In this document: piece after piece, positions 1 through 7,556 of the stretch | How positions within the stretch are numbered: the first letter of the stretch is position 1 | Layout of the letters: each line of letters opens with the position of its first letter | NCBI GenBank assembly: GCA_045616885.1 | Contig: JAZLHS010000189.1 | Location: forward strand, 1 to 30,548 | Direction: 5' to 3' | DNA length: 30,548 nt | DNA from: RGIG250 sp045616885 | Lineage (GTDB): Bacteria > Bacillota > Negativicutes > Selenomonadales > Selenomonadaceae | Program-made: the position numbers and the translations under genes | Notes under the pieces: generated by a model | Told to the model about the DNA's origin: nothing | The model's input: the letters and a program-made list of their open reading frames with translations, nothing else | Databases searched by the model: none

Positions 1-25
1 TTTGTTTTTGACGAGTTAAAGATAA

Positions 26-101
<76 letters not shown>

Positions 102-135
102 ATCACTGCTTCTTTACTCGCTCGCACATCTGGCT

Positions 136-166
136 TGAATCATCTTTCGTGTGAAAAAGTGATTCA
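136..166 (-). other. stem-loop in the stable-RNA leader
   Basis: TGAATCA at 136-142 pairs with TGATTCA at 160-166, and the stem continues imperfectly inward. It lies in the transcribed leader between the boxA-like element and tRNA-Gly. A processing or spacing role is inference from its position only. Confidence 0.5.
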
Positions 167-178
167 TGTTTGCTGCAT

Positions 179-199
179 TGTTCAGTTTTCAGAGAACAC
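179..199 (-). promoter_or_regulatory. boxA-like antitermination leader
   Basis: The minus strand reads GTTCTCTGAAAACTGAACA. This matches the motif (GTTCTTTGAAAACTGAACA-like) found in Firmicutes upstream of 16S and 23S rRNA and linked to Nus-dependent antitermination. It lies between the promoter at 247-275 and the tRNA. A short GC stem (GCGAGG/CCTCGC, 202-217) comes just before it in the transcript. The motif is seen in the sequence; its function is inferred from rRNA leaders. Confidence 0.65.
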
Positions 200-246
200 C
201 TGCGAGGCTTGCCTCGCTGTTGCCCACTGTCGTGAGCGACTTGCAT

Positions 247-275
247 ATAATAACCCAGTATTATAATTTTGTCAA
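247..275 (-). promoter_or_regulatory. promoter of tRNA-Gly/stable-RNA operon
   Basis: On the minus strand a perfect -35 TTGACA (complement of 270-275) is separated by 17 bp from a -10 TATTAT (complement of 247-252). Transcription would start near 240 and run left through the boxA-like leader into tRNA-Gly. It lies in the AT-rich gap just downstream of dnaB. Confidence 0.8.
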
Positions 276-315
276 CATGTTTTTTGTATTTTTTATTATT
301 TTTCTTAAAAACCTT

Positions 316-1689
316 TTATTCTTCACCCATCTCAAGGTTGGAGAACTTGGTAAATTCCTTGTTGAAGAAGAGGGAGACAGTATCGACAGGGCCGTTGCGG
401 TGCTTGGCTATGATGATATCAGTTATGTTCTTTCGCTCGGTCTCCTTGTCGTAGTAGTCATCGCGATAAAGGAACATGACGATATCAGCATCCTGCTCCA
501 GCGCGCCTGACTCTCGCAGGTCGCTGAGCATAGGTATCTTCTTCGTGCGCGCTTCTACACCGCGGGAGAGCTGAGAGAGGGCGATGACCGGAACATGAAG
601 TTCTCGGGCAAGTGCCTTCAGCGAGCGAGATATCTCGCTTATCTCCTGCTGGCGGTTGTCGCTGTTCTTGGAAGGTCGTCCCTGCATCAGCTGCAGGTAG
701 TCGATGATTATAAGAGACAATCCATGCTCCGCCTTCAATCGACGAGCCTTACTTCGAAGCTCCATAACGGTAATGCCCGGCGTCTCGTCGATAAACAGCG
801 GTGCCGAGGACAATCTGTCAGCGGCCTGAAGCAGGCGCTGCCAGTCTTCGTCACTCAATTCACCGACTCTGAGATGCTGTGAATCTATATTTCCCTCGGA
901 GCAAAGCATACGGTTGACCAGCTGCTCCTTGCTCATTTCCAGCGAGAAGAAGGCAACCGGCTTTTTCTCCCTTGCTGCTACATGAGCAGCTACATTGAGA
1001 ACAAAGGCAGTCTTTCCCATAGAAGGACGGGCAGCGATAATTACCAGGTCGGATGGCTGCCAGCCGGCTGTCAGACGGTCAAGGGCATTGAAGCCGGAAG
1101 GTATGCCGGTAATGCCGCTTCGTTTATTGGCTCGACGAGCCCGCTCATCAATCTGGTCAAAGGTGGACATGAGAACATCGTGAATAGGTGTGAATGCACC
1201 TTTGTTCTCATTCATGGAGACAGCGAGAATCTTCTTCTCCGCATCATCCATTATCTCATCCACATTGCCGGCATCTTCATAGGCAGTCCCCTCTATCTCC
1301 GCCGCCGCGTTGATAAGATGGCGAAGGAGAGACTTCTCCCTGACGATATTTGCATAGTATTGAACATTGGCTGCCGACGGTACGGCATCAGCCAGTGAGG
1401 TGATATACGCAATGCCGCCTGCCCTGTCCAATTCATCCCGCTTTCGCAGTTCCTCAACGACAGTGACCATGTCAACGCCTTCTGTGTTGTCATCCAAATC
1501 AAAATGGCCGAGCCGCCGCTTGTCGAAAAGTACCATCATGGCATTAAAAACAAGCCGATGAGCCTCGCGGTAAAAGTCATCAGCTGATATAAGCTCTGCC
1601 ACCTTGGCGATGGCTTCGTCGTTTATGAGCATAGAACCGAGAACAGCCTTCTCCGCTTCTATGTTCTGGGGCATACTGCGCTCTGCCAT
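316..1689 (-). CDS. dnaB: replicative DNA helicase DnaB (DnaC in Bacillus)
   Basis: Hexameric 5'-3' helicase that unwinds the fork and binds primase. The 457 residues show the N-terminal DnaB domain (about 6-110, starting MAERSMPQNIEAEKAVLGSM), a linker, and the RecA-like domain. Walker A RPSMGKT lies at 221-227 and Walker B LIIIDYLQLM near 320-330, followed by the RESGALEQDAD motif. The N-domain carries about 11 extra residues (about 59-70, RRLGHFDLDDNTEG) where Bacillus and E. coli proteins run straight from the helix into VDLVTV. The ATG is preceded by GGCAGG at about 7 nt. It is the last gene of the yybS-gdpP-rplI-lonC operon; the rplI-dnaB neighbourhood is standard in Firmicutes. No convincing hairpin terminator follows it, only AT-rich sequence. 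Confidence 0.97.
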   Translation of the reverse strand: MAERSMPQNIEAEKAVLGSMLINDEAIAKVAELISADDFYREAHRLVFNAMMVLFDKRRLGHFDLDDNTEGVDMVTVVEELRKRDELDRAGGIAYITSLADAVPSAANVQYYANIVREKSLLRHLINAAAEIEGTAYEDAGNVDEIMDDAEKKILAVSMNENKGAFTPIHDVLMSTFDQIDERARRANKRSGITGIPSGFNALDRLTAGWQPSDLVIIAARPSMGKTAFVLNVAAHVAAREKKPVAFFSLEMSKEQLVNRMLCSEGNIDSQHLRVGELSDEDWQRLLQAADRLSSAPLFIDETPGITVMELRSKARRLKAEHGLSLIIIDYLQLMQGRPSKNSDNRQQEISEISRSLKALARELHVPVIALSQLSRGVEARTKKIPMLSDLRESGALEQDADIVMFLYRDDYYDKETERKNITDIIIAKHRNGPVDTVSLFFNKEFTKFSNLEMGEE

Positions 1690-1711
1690 AACAAAACCTG
1701 CCTATCAAAAG

Positions 1712-1915
1712 TTACTTGAACAGGGTCAGCTGCTGCGGGCCAAGTTCTACATCAATGCGACCGTTTTTGCTTTCATAGTCAGCGATATATTCGGCCAAAG
1801 CCACTTCTATTTCCCTGTTCAGTGAACGGCGATGTGCCTCCGCAATCAGACGCATTTTTTCTTTCTGCTCATCCGACCAGCGAAGGGTCGAAGCTGTTCC
1901 CGTTTTACGAGCCAT
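1712..1915 (-). CDS. small Arc/ribbon-helix-helix-like protein
   Basis: A 67-residue protein, 22 nt upstream of dnaB and reading in the same direction. The pattern basic N-terminus (MARKTG), short strand, and helix-turn-helix with RRSLNREIEVALAEYI resembles Arc/CopG-type ribbon-helix-helix DNA-binding proteins, which form dimers that insert a two-stranded sheet into DNA. The C-terminal 20 residues (GRIDVELGPQQLTLFK) match no family I recognise. It lies between lonC and dnaB, behind a stem-loop at 1941-1962. The reading frame is open and host-like in composition, so it is probably a real gene. Its target is unknown; autoregulation of dnaB is a guess. Confidence 0.7.
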   Translation of the reverse strand: MARKTGTASTLRWSDEQKEKMRLIAEAHRRSLNREIEVALAEYIADYESKNGRIDVELGPQQLTLFK

Positions 1916-1940
1916 ACCATCACCATCCGAAATTGTAAAT

Positions 1941-1962
1941 AGGGAGATTACCTAATCTCCCT
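1941..1962 (-). other. stem-loop between lonC and the Arc-like gene
   Basis: AGGGAGATT (1941-1949) and AATCTCCCT (1954-1962) form a perfect 9-bp stem with a 4-nt loop, 3 nt after the lonC stop region. On the minus strand the stem is followed by ATTTAC, not a T run, so it is a weak terminator, an mRNA stabiliser or a processing site. Confidence 0.6.
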
Positions 1963-1964
1963 GT

Positions 1965-3938
1965 TTATTCTTCTTTACCTTCAGACTCCTGCTCCTCAAA
2001 TATCAGAGCAAAAGCCTCCTCGGCTGTCTTCACCGGGTGTATATCGAGACCAAGGTGCCCTAAAGGAATGTCGCTGCGATTTTCCCAAGGGATTACCATT
2101 GTCTTCATTCCTGCCTGAGCGGCGCCATACGCCTTTTCCGGCACTCCGCCTACCGGCCGCACATTGCCATTCAGAGCTATCTCACCGGTCACTGCCACAT
2201 TCTGCCGTATCTTCCTGCCGGTCACAGCTGAAACGAGAGCTGACAGAATAGCCGTACCGGCAGAAGGGCCGTCGATATTGCCGCCGCCGATGACATTGAT
2301 GTGAACATCATAGTCAGCCAAATCCTGCCCTGTACTGCTGCGGAGGACACTGGCTGCATTAAAAACTGAGTCCTTGGCCATAGAGCCGGCTGTTTCGTTG
2401 AAGCGCACTGTCCCCTTGCCTTTTTCCCGGGCAGGGAAAGCCACTGCTTCTATCTCAATGACCGAGCCAAGAAATCCGGACACACCAAGACCAAAGATGT
2501 GTCCCTGCTGTGCCGTATCAGAAGCCTTTTTCGTGACATACTGATACAGGCGGCTCACCCGAGCCACTTCTCTTATATCGTCGAGGAGGATGACCACGTT
2601 CTCCGTGCTCTCTCCATCTGCCAATCGACTGACAGCCAGACTGTAGGCGTCAGCCAATATGCCGACGGCCTTGCGACCCTCGACTGTATATTCACTGATA
2701 AGCTCAGCCGCTTCCCGGCTGAGGACTGCTGACAGCTTATCCGCTGCCTTCAGCAGCAGCTCAACAATCTGCACCGGAGTAAGCGGCTCAAAATAGATGG
2801 CCGCACAGCGAGACCGCAGAGCAGGATTGACGTGCGAAGCATCTCTCGTGGTGGCGCCGATAAGGACGAAATCAGCCGGTGCCCCCTCCTCGAAAAGCTT
2901 CCTCACATAAGGCGGAACTTTTTCATCCGTTGGGTCATAATAGGCAGACTCAAAATAAGCCCGCTTGTCCTCCAGAACCTTCAACAGCTTGTTCTGCAGC
3001 AGCTCGTCCATTTCACCTATCTCATCGATGAAAAGGATACCGCCGTGAGCGTCCGTTACCAATCCCGGCTTAGGCTCGGGTATTCCGTTATCTGCCAAAT
3101 CGCGTCTGGCACCCTGATAAATAGGGTCGTGAACAGAACCCAACAAAGGGTTTGTCATATCCCGCGGATCCCAGCGAAGAGTAGTACCATCCGTTTCTAT
3201 GAAGGGTGCCTCTTGTCCAAAGGGTGCGTGCGCTACCTTCTTCGCCGCCTCCAATACCAATCTGGCTGCCGTAGTCTTTCCGATACCGGGTGGGCCATAG
3301 AGAATAAGGTGCTGCGGATAGGGAGAAGACAGCTTGGCTAGTAAAGCCTTTACCGCCGCTTCCTGTCCGACTATTTCATCGAGTGATTTTGGGCGAAGTA
3401 TCTCCAGTACAGACTGCGTTAGAGAGATTTTCTCCAGTGCCTCCAGCTTTTCCCGCTTTTTGGCCGCCTGAGGAGACTCCATTCCGCCCTTTTCTTCCTC
3501 GAGAACCTGCTTGCGAAGGTCTTTCACATAGTCGTTGTGATTTTCCTCCAGCTTCTTCTCTATCTGCTGCTCTATCTTGTCCTCCATTGTCCGTCGGGCA
3601 ATCTGGTCAGCAATATGCTCGGAGAGTATCGTCAGTATCTCCGGTATTTCCTTGTCAGAAGGAACATGGTCGATAGTGGGGTCGGCCTCAACGAGGCGCT
3701 CCATTGCCAGTACCCGTTCGCCGCGCTTCTCCGAGCGAAGCAACGCCATCGCATCAAGCTTGCCGGCCTTGATGACAATCTGGTCTGCTCCCCATTCCTC
3801 TACCAGCAGATTGAATATGGTATCTATCTCTCTGTCAAGCGGATCCTGAGAAGCCTTTTGGGTGCCGATATCACCTATCGACGCTACGCCCTTGTTCTTT
3901 TCGGTTTTCTTTCGGCGAAAAAAGTCAAAAAAGCCCAT
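1965..3938 (-). CDS. lonC: LonC/LonB-type ATP-dependent serine protease
   Basis: Cytoplasmic AAA+ protease of the Lon family, 657 residues, without the large LAN N-domain of LonA. It has a charged N-terminal region with coiled-coil tendency (about 100-170). The AAA+ domain follows, with Walker A GPPGIGKTT (215-223) and Walker B ILFIDEIGEM (301-310). The C-terminal protease domain has catalytic Ser559 in DGPSAGTA and Lys602 in VGGVPEK; the 43-residue Ser-Lys spacing equals that of Lon. The family (TIGR02903-like) typically lies beside rplI and dnaB in Clostridia and Negativicutes. No transmembrane segment is evident, which argues for LonC over membrane LonB. The ATG is separated by one nucleotide from the rplI stop (TGAGATG), so it is probably translationally coupled. 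Confidence 0.92.
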   Translation of the reverse strand: MGFFDFFRRKKTEKNKGVASIGDIGTQKASQDPLDREIDTIFNLLVEEWGADQIVIKAGKLDAMALLRSEKRGERVLAMERLVEADPTIDHVPSDKEIPEILTILSEHIADQIARRTMEDKIEQQIEKKLEENHNDYVKDLRKQVLEEEKGGMESPQAAKKREKLEALEKISLTQSVLEILRPKSLDEIVGQEAAVKALLAKLSSPYPQHLILYGPPGIGKTTAARLVLEAAKKVAHAPFGQEAPFIETDGTTLRWDPRDMTNPLLGSVHDPIYQGARRDLADNGIPEPKPGLVTDAHGGILFIDEIGEMDELLQNKLLKVLEDKRAYFESAYYDPTDEKVPPYVRKLFEEGAPADFVLIGATTRDASHVNPALRSRCAAIYFEPLTPVQIVELLLKAADKLSAVLSREAAELISEYTVEGRKAVGILADAYSLAVSRLADGESTENVVILLDDIREVARVSRLYQYVTKKASDTAQQGHIFGLGVSGFLGSVIEIEAVAFPAREKGKGTVRFNETAGSMAKDSVFNAASVLRSSTGQDLADYDVHINVIGGGNIDGPSAGTAILSALVSAVTGRKIRQNVAVTGEIALNGNVRPVGGVPEKAYGAAQAGMKTMVIPWENRSDIPLGHLGLDIHPVKTAEEAFALIFEEQESEGKEE

Positions 3939-3939
3939 C

Positions 3940-4383
3940 TCAGCCCTCGACTACAGTTACCTTTATCTGGGCAGTAGTCTCAGCATGAACCTTAATGGTT
4001 GCGGTATATTCGCCTACACCGGTAACTTCTCTATCAAGAGATATCTTGCGCTTGTCAACCTCAATGCCATCTTTAGCCAGAGCCTGAGCAACATCCTTGC
4101 CGGTAACAGAGCCGAAAAGCTTACCGCCTTCGCCAATCTTCACATTCAAGGTGACAGAGACCTTTGCCAGCTGTGCTGCCAGGAGCTTTGCTTCATCGGC
4201 TTCCATTGCTTTCTTGCGGGCAGCGGAGCCGGCCTTAGCCTTAGCAACATTCAGATTGGACTCGGTGCCGAGTACAGCCAGCTTCTTCGGTAGCAGGAAA
4301 TTACGGCCGTAGCCTTCGGAAACTTCAACGATATCGCCCTTTTTACCGAGACCTTTTACATCCTGATTAAGTATAACTTTCAT
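3940..4383 (-). CDS. rplI: 50S ribosomal protein bL9
   Basis: Large-subunit ribosomal protein bL9, 147 residues. The N-terminal domain starts MKVILNQDVKGLGKKGD, with the diagnostic VSEGYGRNFLLPKKLA at about 27-42. A long helix follows (about 45-75), then the C-terminal RNA-binding domain with GKLFGSVT. A longer reading frame begins 18 nt upstream, but I chose the ATG at 4383 because it gives the family N-terminus and lies about 10 nt after AGGAG. It follows gdpP by one nucleotide and precedes lonC by one nucleotide, so the three are read as one unit. Confidence 0.97.
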   Translation of the reverse strand: MKVILNQDVKGLGKKGDIVEVSEGYGRNFLLPKKLAVLGTESNLNVAKAKAGSAARKKAMEADEAKLLAAQLAKVSVTLNVKIGEGGKLFGSVTGKDVAQALAKDGIEVDKRKISLDREVTGVGEYTATIKVHAETTAQIKVTVVEG

Positions 4384-4384
4384 T

Positions 4385-6367
4385 TTAACCATTCTCCTCA
4401 ATGTATTTTTTGCAAACCATTACAAGTTTTTCTTCTATATCATCAATGTCCACGCCTTTGAGCTGGGCTCCGGCCACATTCTGATGACCGCCGCCGCCGA
4501 ACTCTTCCATAATGACCTGAACATTGAGATTGCCGGTTGAACGGGCAGAGATACCGACCCCGTCCTTACCCATTTTGAACAGAACCATGCTCATCCTGAC
4601 ATTCTCGACACGAAGCAGAGAGTCAGCTACCTGAGCAGAGATTATCTGAGTATTATTGCCAGCCTCCGGGCAGACAGCAGTAATGAGCCCTCCATCATAA
4701 AGCTTCGAGTTAGCTTTGGCCTTGGCTATGATAACATTTGTCTCGTAGTCTGTGCTGAAAAGGCGACGGACGATAACTGGATCGGCACCGCCGCGGCGGA
4801 GGGAAGCCGCTGCCTCAAAGGTACGAACACCGGTCTGAACAGCGAAGTTCTTCGTATCAACCACAATACCGGCGTACAGTCCGGTAGCCTCATAGCGGCC
4901 GAGGGACAGAGTATCATCGAAGTACATCAGGAGCTCTGTGACAAGCTCACTGGCCGAAGATGCCGATGGCTCCAGATAGATGAGCGTGGGCTTCTCTATG
5001 CTGTTTTCACTCTTGCGATGATGGTCGATGACCACTACATCGGAGACTCGTGTCAGAAGTGACGGCGCTGCCACCAGATGAGGAATATGCGTATCAACTA
5101 CTACAAGCAGCGGATTCTCTCCGATGCCCTGAGGAATTTCCCGTTCGCTGACAAATATCCCCTTGAAATTTTCCTTTTCCTTGGCCATATCGACGAACTT
5201 GTCTATGCCGTTATTGACTTCCGACAAGACGATATGCACCGGACGACCCAGCTTCTCAGCCATCTTGGCCACGCCCATTGCCGCACCGATGGAGTCAAAG
5301 TCCTCGTTTCGATGACCCATGATAAAGACTTCATCCGCGGCCTCCATCAGTTCGCGAAGTGCATGGGCAACTACGCGGGAACGGACACGGGTATGCTTTT
5401 CTACAGCCTTCGCCTTACCGCCGAAGAACTGAGTCTTTCCATTGATGAGTACCGCCACCTGATCGCCGCCGCGACCCAGAGCCAGATCCAGCTGATTCTG
5501 CGCCTTGATTCCCAAGTCTGCCGTATTCTCAGAATCGGCACAGGCAATACCCATAGAAAGGGTAACAGGAATCTTGTTGGCACCCTTTATCATGCGAACA
5601 TTATCAAGTATTTCGAACTTGCCTTCAATAGCTTTATCCAGCTCGCGCCGCTCCATTATGGCGACATAGCTTTCATCGCTGATACGCCGGATATAGCAGC
5701 CAAGCATACGAGACCACTCGTCAAGCTCTGTGTTGATAGAGAACAGCAGCGCTGTGCGCTCCGTCTCACTCAGGCCCTGATATATCTCGTCGGCATTATC
5801 TACCTGTATATAGCTGATTACAGCTCGGGAATCTGCGTAATCCTTACTCAGTTTTTGCTTTTCGGTGACTTCCATGATGTAGTAGACCATCAGACAGTCT
5901 GAGCCGCCCTCGGTCACTACCGGGCGGTATTTTGCACTGTACCACCGGTCTCCGGCCGCGAATACACTTTCTCCTTCACTGCCCCAGGCAGCCATGGGAA
6001 GCTCCGGCCAAAATTCGGTTATCTGCTCTCCCGGCTCGACTTTATGGCCGAGGAAAGTCTCACTGGAAAGAGCCCGGTTTGACCATTCCATTCTGCCGGT
6101 AGAGTTTATCAGCAGAATAGCCTGAGGAAGCTCCTCGATAGCATAGTTTGTCATATTGTTGACATTGCTGATAACATCCCGGAAATACCGCTTTATTTTC
6201 TTGTCGCGATCATGACAGCGATCAACGGCAAACAGAAGCATGACCAGCCATAAAAGCCCTGCTCCAAAGCCCAGAAATACATTGTAGAGAAAAATCGTGC
6301 CTACGAGAGCCGCTGTCACTACCAAAAAGAGGATAGCATCTATAACAGCAGACAAATTTCTCGGCAT
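4385..6367 (-). CDS. gdpP: c-di-AMP phosphodiesterase GdpP (YybT)
   Basis: Membrane-bound DHH/DHHA1 phosphodiesterase that hydrolyses c-di-AMP to pApA; 660 residues, the usual length. Two transmembrane helices occupy about 7-48. A PAS-like domain (about 75-165) and a degenerate GGDEF domain (about 180-310, with GRGGDQV at 298-304 in place of GGDEF) follow. The DHH domain has GHRNEDFDS (351-359) and the signature DHH (448-450). The DHHA1 domain has GGGGHQNVAGA (624-634). These are the metal-binding and catalytic elements of the family. It follows yybS and overlaps the rplI leader, the order of the B. subtilis yybS-yybT-rplI cluster. c-di-AMP controls potassium and osmolyte transport and cell-wall stress. 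Confidence 0.95.
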   Translation of the reverse strand: MPRNLSAVIDAILFLVVTAALVGTIFLYNVFLGFGAGLLWLVMLLFAVDRCHDRDKKIKRYFRDVISNVNNMTNYAIEELPQAILLINSTGRMEWSNRALSSETFLGHKVEPGEQITEFWPELPMAAWGSEGESVFAAGDRWYSAKYRPVVTEGGSDCLMVYYIMEVTEKQKLSKDYADSRAVISYIQVDNADEIYQGLSETERTALLFSINTELDEWSRMLGCYIRRISDESYVAIMERRELDKAIEGKFEILDNVRMIKGANKIPVTLSMGIACADSENTADLGIKAQNQLDLALGRGGDQVAVLINGKTQFFGGKAKAVEKHTRVRSRVVAHALRELMEAADEVFIMGHRNEDFDSIGAAMGVAKMAEKLGRPVHIVLSEVNNGIDKFVDMAKEKENFKGIFVSEREIPQGIGENPLLVVVDTHIPHLVAAPSLLTRVSDVVVIDHHRKSENSIEKPTLIYLEPSASSASELVTELLMYFDDTLSLGRYEATGLYAGIVVDTKNFAVQTGVRTFEAAASLRRGGADPVIVRRLFSTDYETNVIIAKAKANSKLYDGGLITAVCPEAGNNTQIISAQVADSLLRVENVRMSMVLFKMGKDGVGISARSTGNLNVQVIMEEFGGGGHQNVAGAQLKGVDIDDIEEKLVMVCKKYIEENG

Positions 6368-6401
6368 AGGATCACCTCATTCCCAAAGTATCAACTACGG
6401 A

Positions 6402-7355
6402 TCACTTCTGCCAGCCCATCCGACGGCGATAGTCAAATACTGTATCAAAAAGACCGGTGAAGACAATAAGCTGAGTACCGATACCGCTGAGTACCAGCAG
6501 GATAATCAGCATATTAGACATCAGCGATGACCATTTATAATGTGACACCGCTGCCTGATAGACAGAGACACCCTGAACAAGACCGGCAACAGTTCCTGCC
6601 ATGTTCATATTTACAGCAATCTTGTAAAGAAGCGGAATGTTGTGAGTATCGCCCCAGTACATTCCAAGAATGCTGAAGGCGTACAGATATGCAAAGAAGG
6701 ATGGCAGCCGCCACTCAATGAAGGCCGGGAATACCGGAACCGGCTCGCCAAAGCGGCGCAGCATAATACCACCGGCCCAGAAATTCAGGGCAGTATCAAG
6801 GATACCCATTATCAGGACGACCATCGGCAGCAGCAAACTTATCATCTTCATGTTTTCCATGAAATTCTGACGGGCCTGCTCAATCTGCTCCGGGCTCATA
6901 CCCATAGACTGATATGCGGCCACCGACTGCTCAAACTGCTGCGGCATCATCTCCAGCTGACCGGAAAACGGCTCGATACCGGTGATAAGGAATACGATAT
7001 ATAGACCCATTCCCTTGGCAATTATCGAAGCAATCGTCGCTGTAGAGAATATCTTTACCCCTGACCACTTGCGGCGATAGCCGATACCCAAAGCCAGCCC
7101 GGTAGGAGCAAAGGATACAGCCAGACGCAGAGAAGCCATCGGCTCAACCAATGCCGCCGTAACTACGATAGCCGTTATTACGGACATGAGCGCCCACTTC
7201 AGACCGTGGCGCACCAAAAGAAGAATCATCGGCAGCGGCCAGAGAAGCACTGCCAATATACCAACCAGCGGCACATACATGGCAATAATTGCCATCACTA
7301 CCGTGATGCCTGCCAATATACCGCTCTCTGTCAACGACGAAACTCTTGTCGCCAT
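6402..7355 (-). CDS. yybS: DUF2232 membrane protein (YybS-like)
   Basis: A 317-residue polytopic membrane protein with about eight hydrophobic segments (for example about 15-45, 50-75, 105-125, 170-195, 215-235, 245-265, 270-295). A soluble loop near 128-165 is rich in Q, M and E (SGQLEMMPQQFEQSV). Members of this family stand upstream of gdpP in many Firmicutes; their function is not established, and some resemble energy-coupling or S-component transporters. The ATG is preceded by GGAGG at about 7 nt. First gene of the leftward operon from the promoter at 7418-7446. The call rests on membrane topology and synteny. Confidence 0.85.
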   Translation of the reverse strand: MATRVSSLTESGILAGITVVMAIIAMYVPLVGILAVLLWPLPMILLLVRHGLKWALMSVITAIVVTAALVEPMASLRLAVSFAPTGLALGIGYRRKWSGVKIFSTATIASIIAKGMGLYIVFLITGIEPFSGQLEMMPQQFEQSVAAYQSMGMSPEQIEQARQNFMENMKMISLLLPMVVLIMGILDTALNFWAGGIMLRRFGEPVPVFPAFIEWRLPSFFAYLYAFSILGMYWGDTHNIPLLYKIAVNMNMAGTVAGLVQGVSVYQAAVSHYKWSSLMSNMLIILLVLSGIGTQLIVFTGLFDTVFDYRRRMGWQK

Positions 7356-7417
7356 ACAAAACCTCCAAAATCTTTTAACTGCCTTAAGGGCAGACGAATC
7401 CCAAAATACAACATGAT

Positions 7418-7446
7418 ATTATAACACAAGCCCATCAGGATGACAA
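7418..7446 (-). promoter_or_regulatory. promoter of the yybS-gdpP-rplI-lonC-dnaB operon
   Basis: On the minus strand TTGTCA (complement of 7441-7446), a 17-bp spacer and a perfect TATAAT (complement of 7418-7423). The start would be near 7411, leaving about 55 nt of leader that includes a small CTGCC/GGCAG stem at 7379-7393. It is divergent from the clpX promoter. Confidence 0.75.
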
Positions 7447-7471
7447 ATTTCCTATTATACGGAAAAAAGCC

Positions 7472-7500
7472 TTGCATTGCTCAAACAATTCAGAGATAAT
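7472..7500 (+). promoter_or_regulatory. candidate promoter of the clpX-like gene
   Basis: TTGCAT (7472-7477), 17 bp, GATAAT (7495-7500), giving a leader of about 50 nt. The -35 is poor and the -10 matches five of six consensus positions. I saw no CIRCE or CtsR box in the gap 7356-7556. Confidence 0.45.
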
Positions 7501-7556
7501 ATATTGGTCACTTTTTAGAGGCATACATCAGAAATAACATAAACAGAGGTAGATAA

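Noticed and set aside
5078..5902. A 274-codon rightward open frame
   Set aside because: It lies antisense inside gdpP, which has complete conserved domains; the translation shows no known domain.
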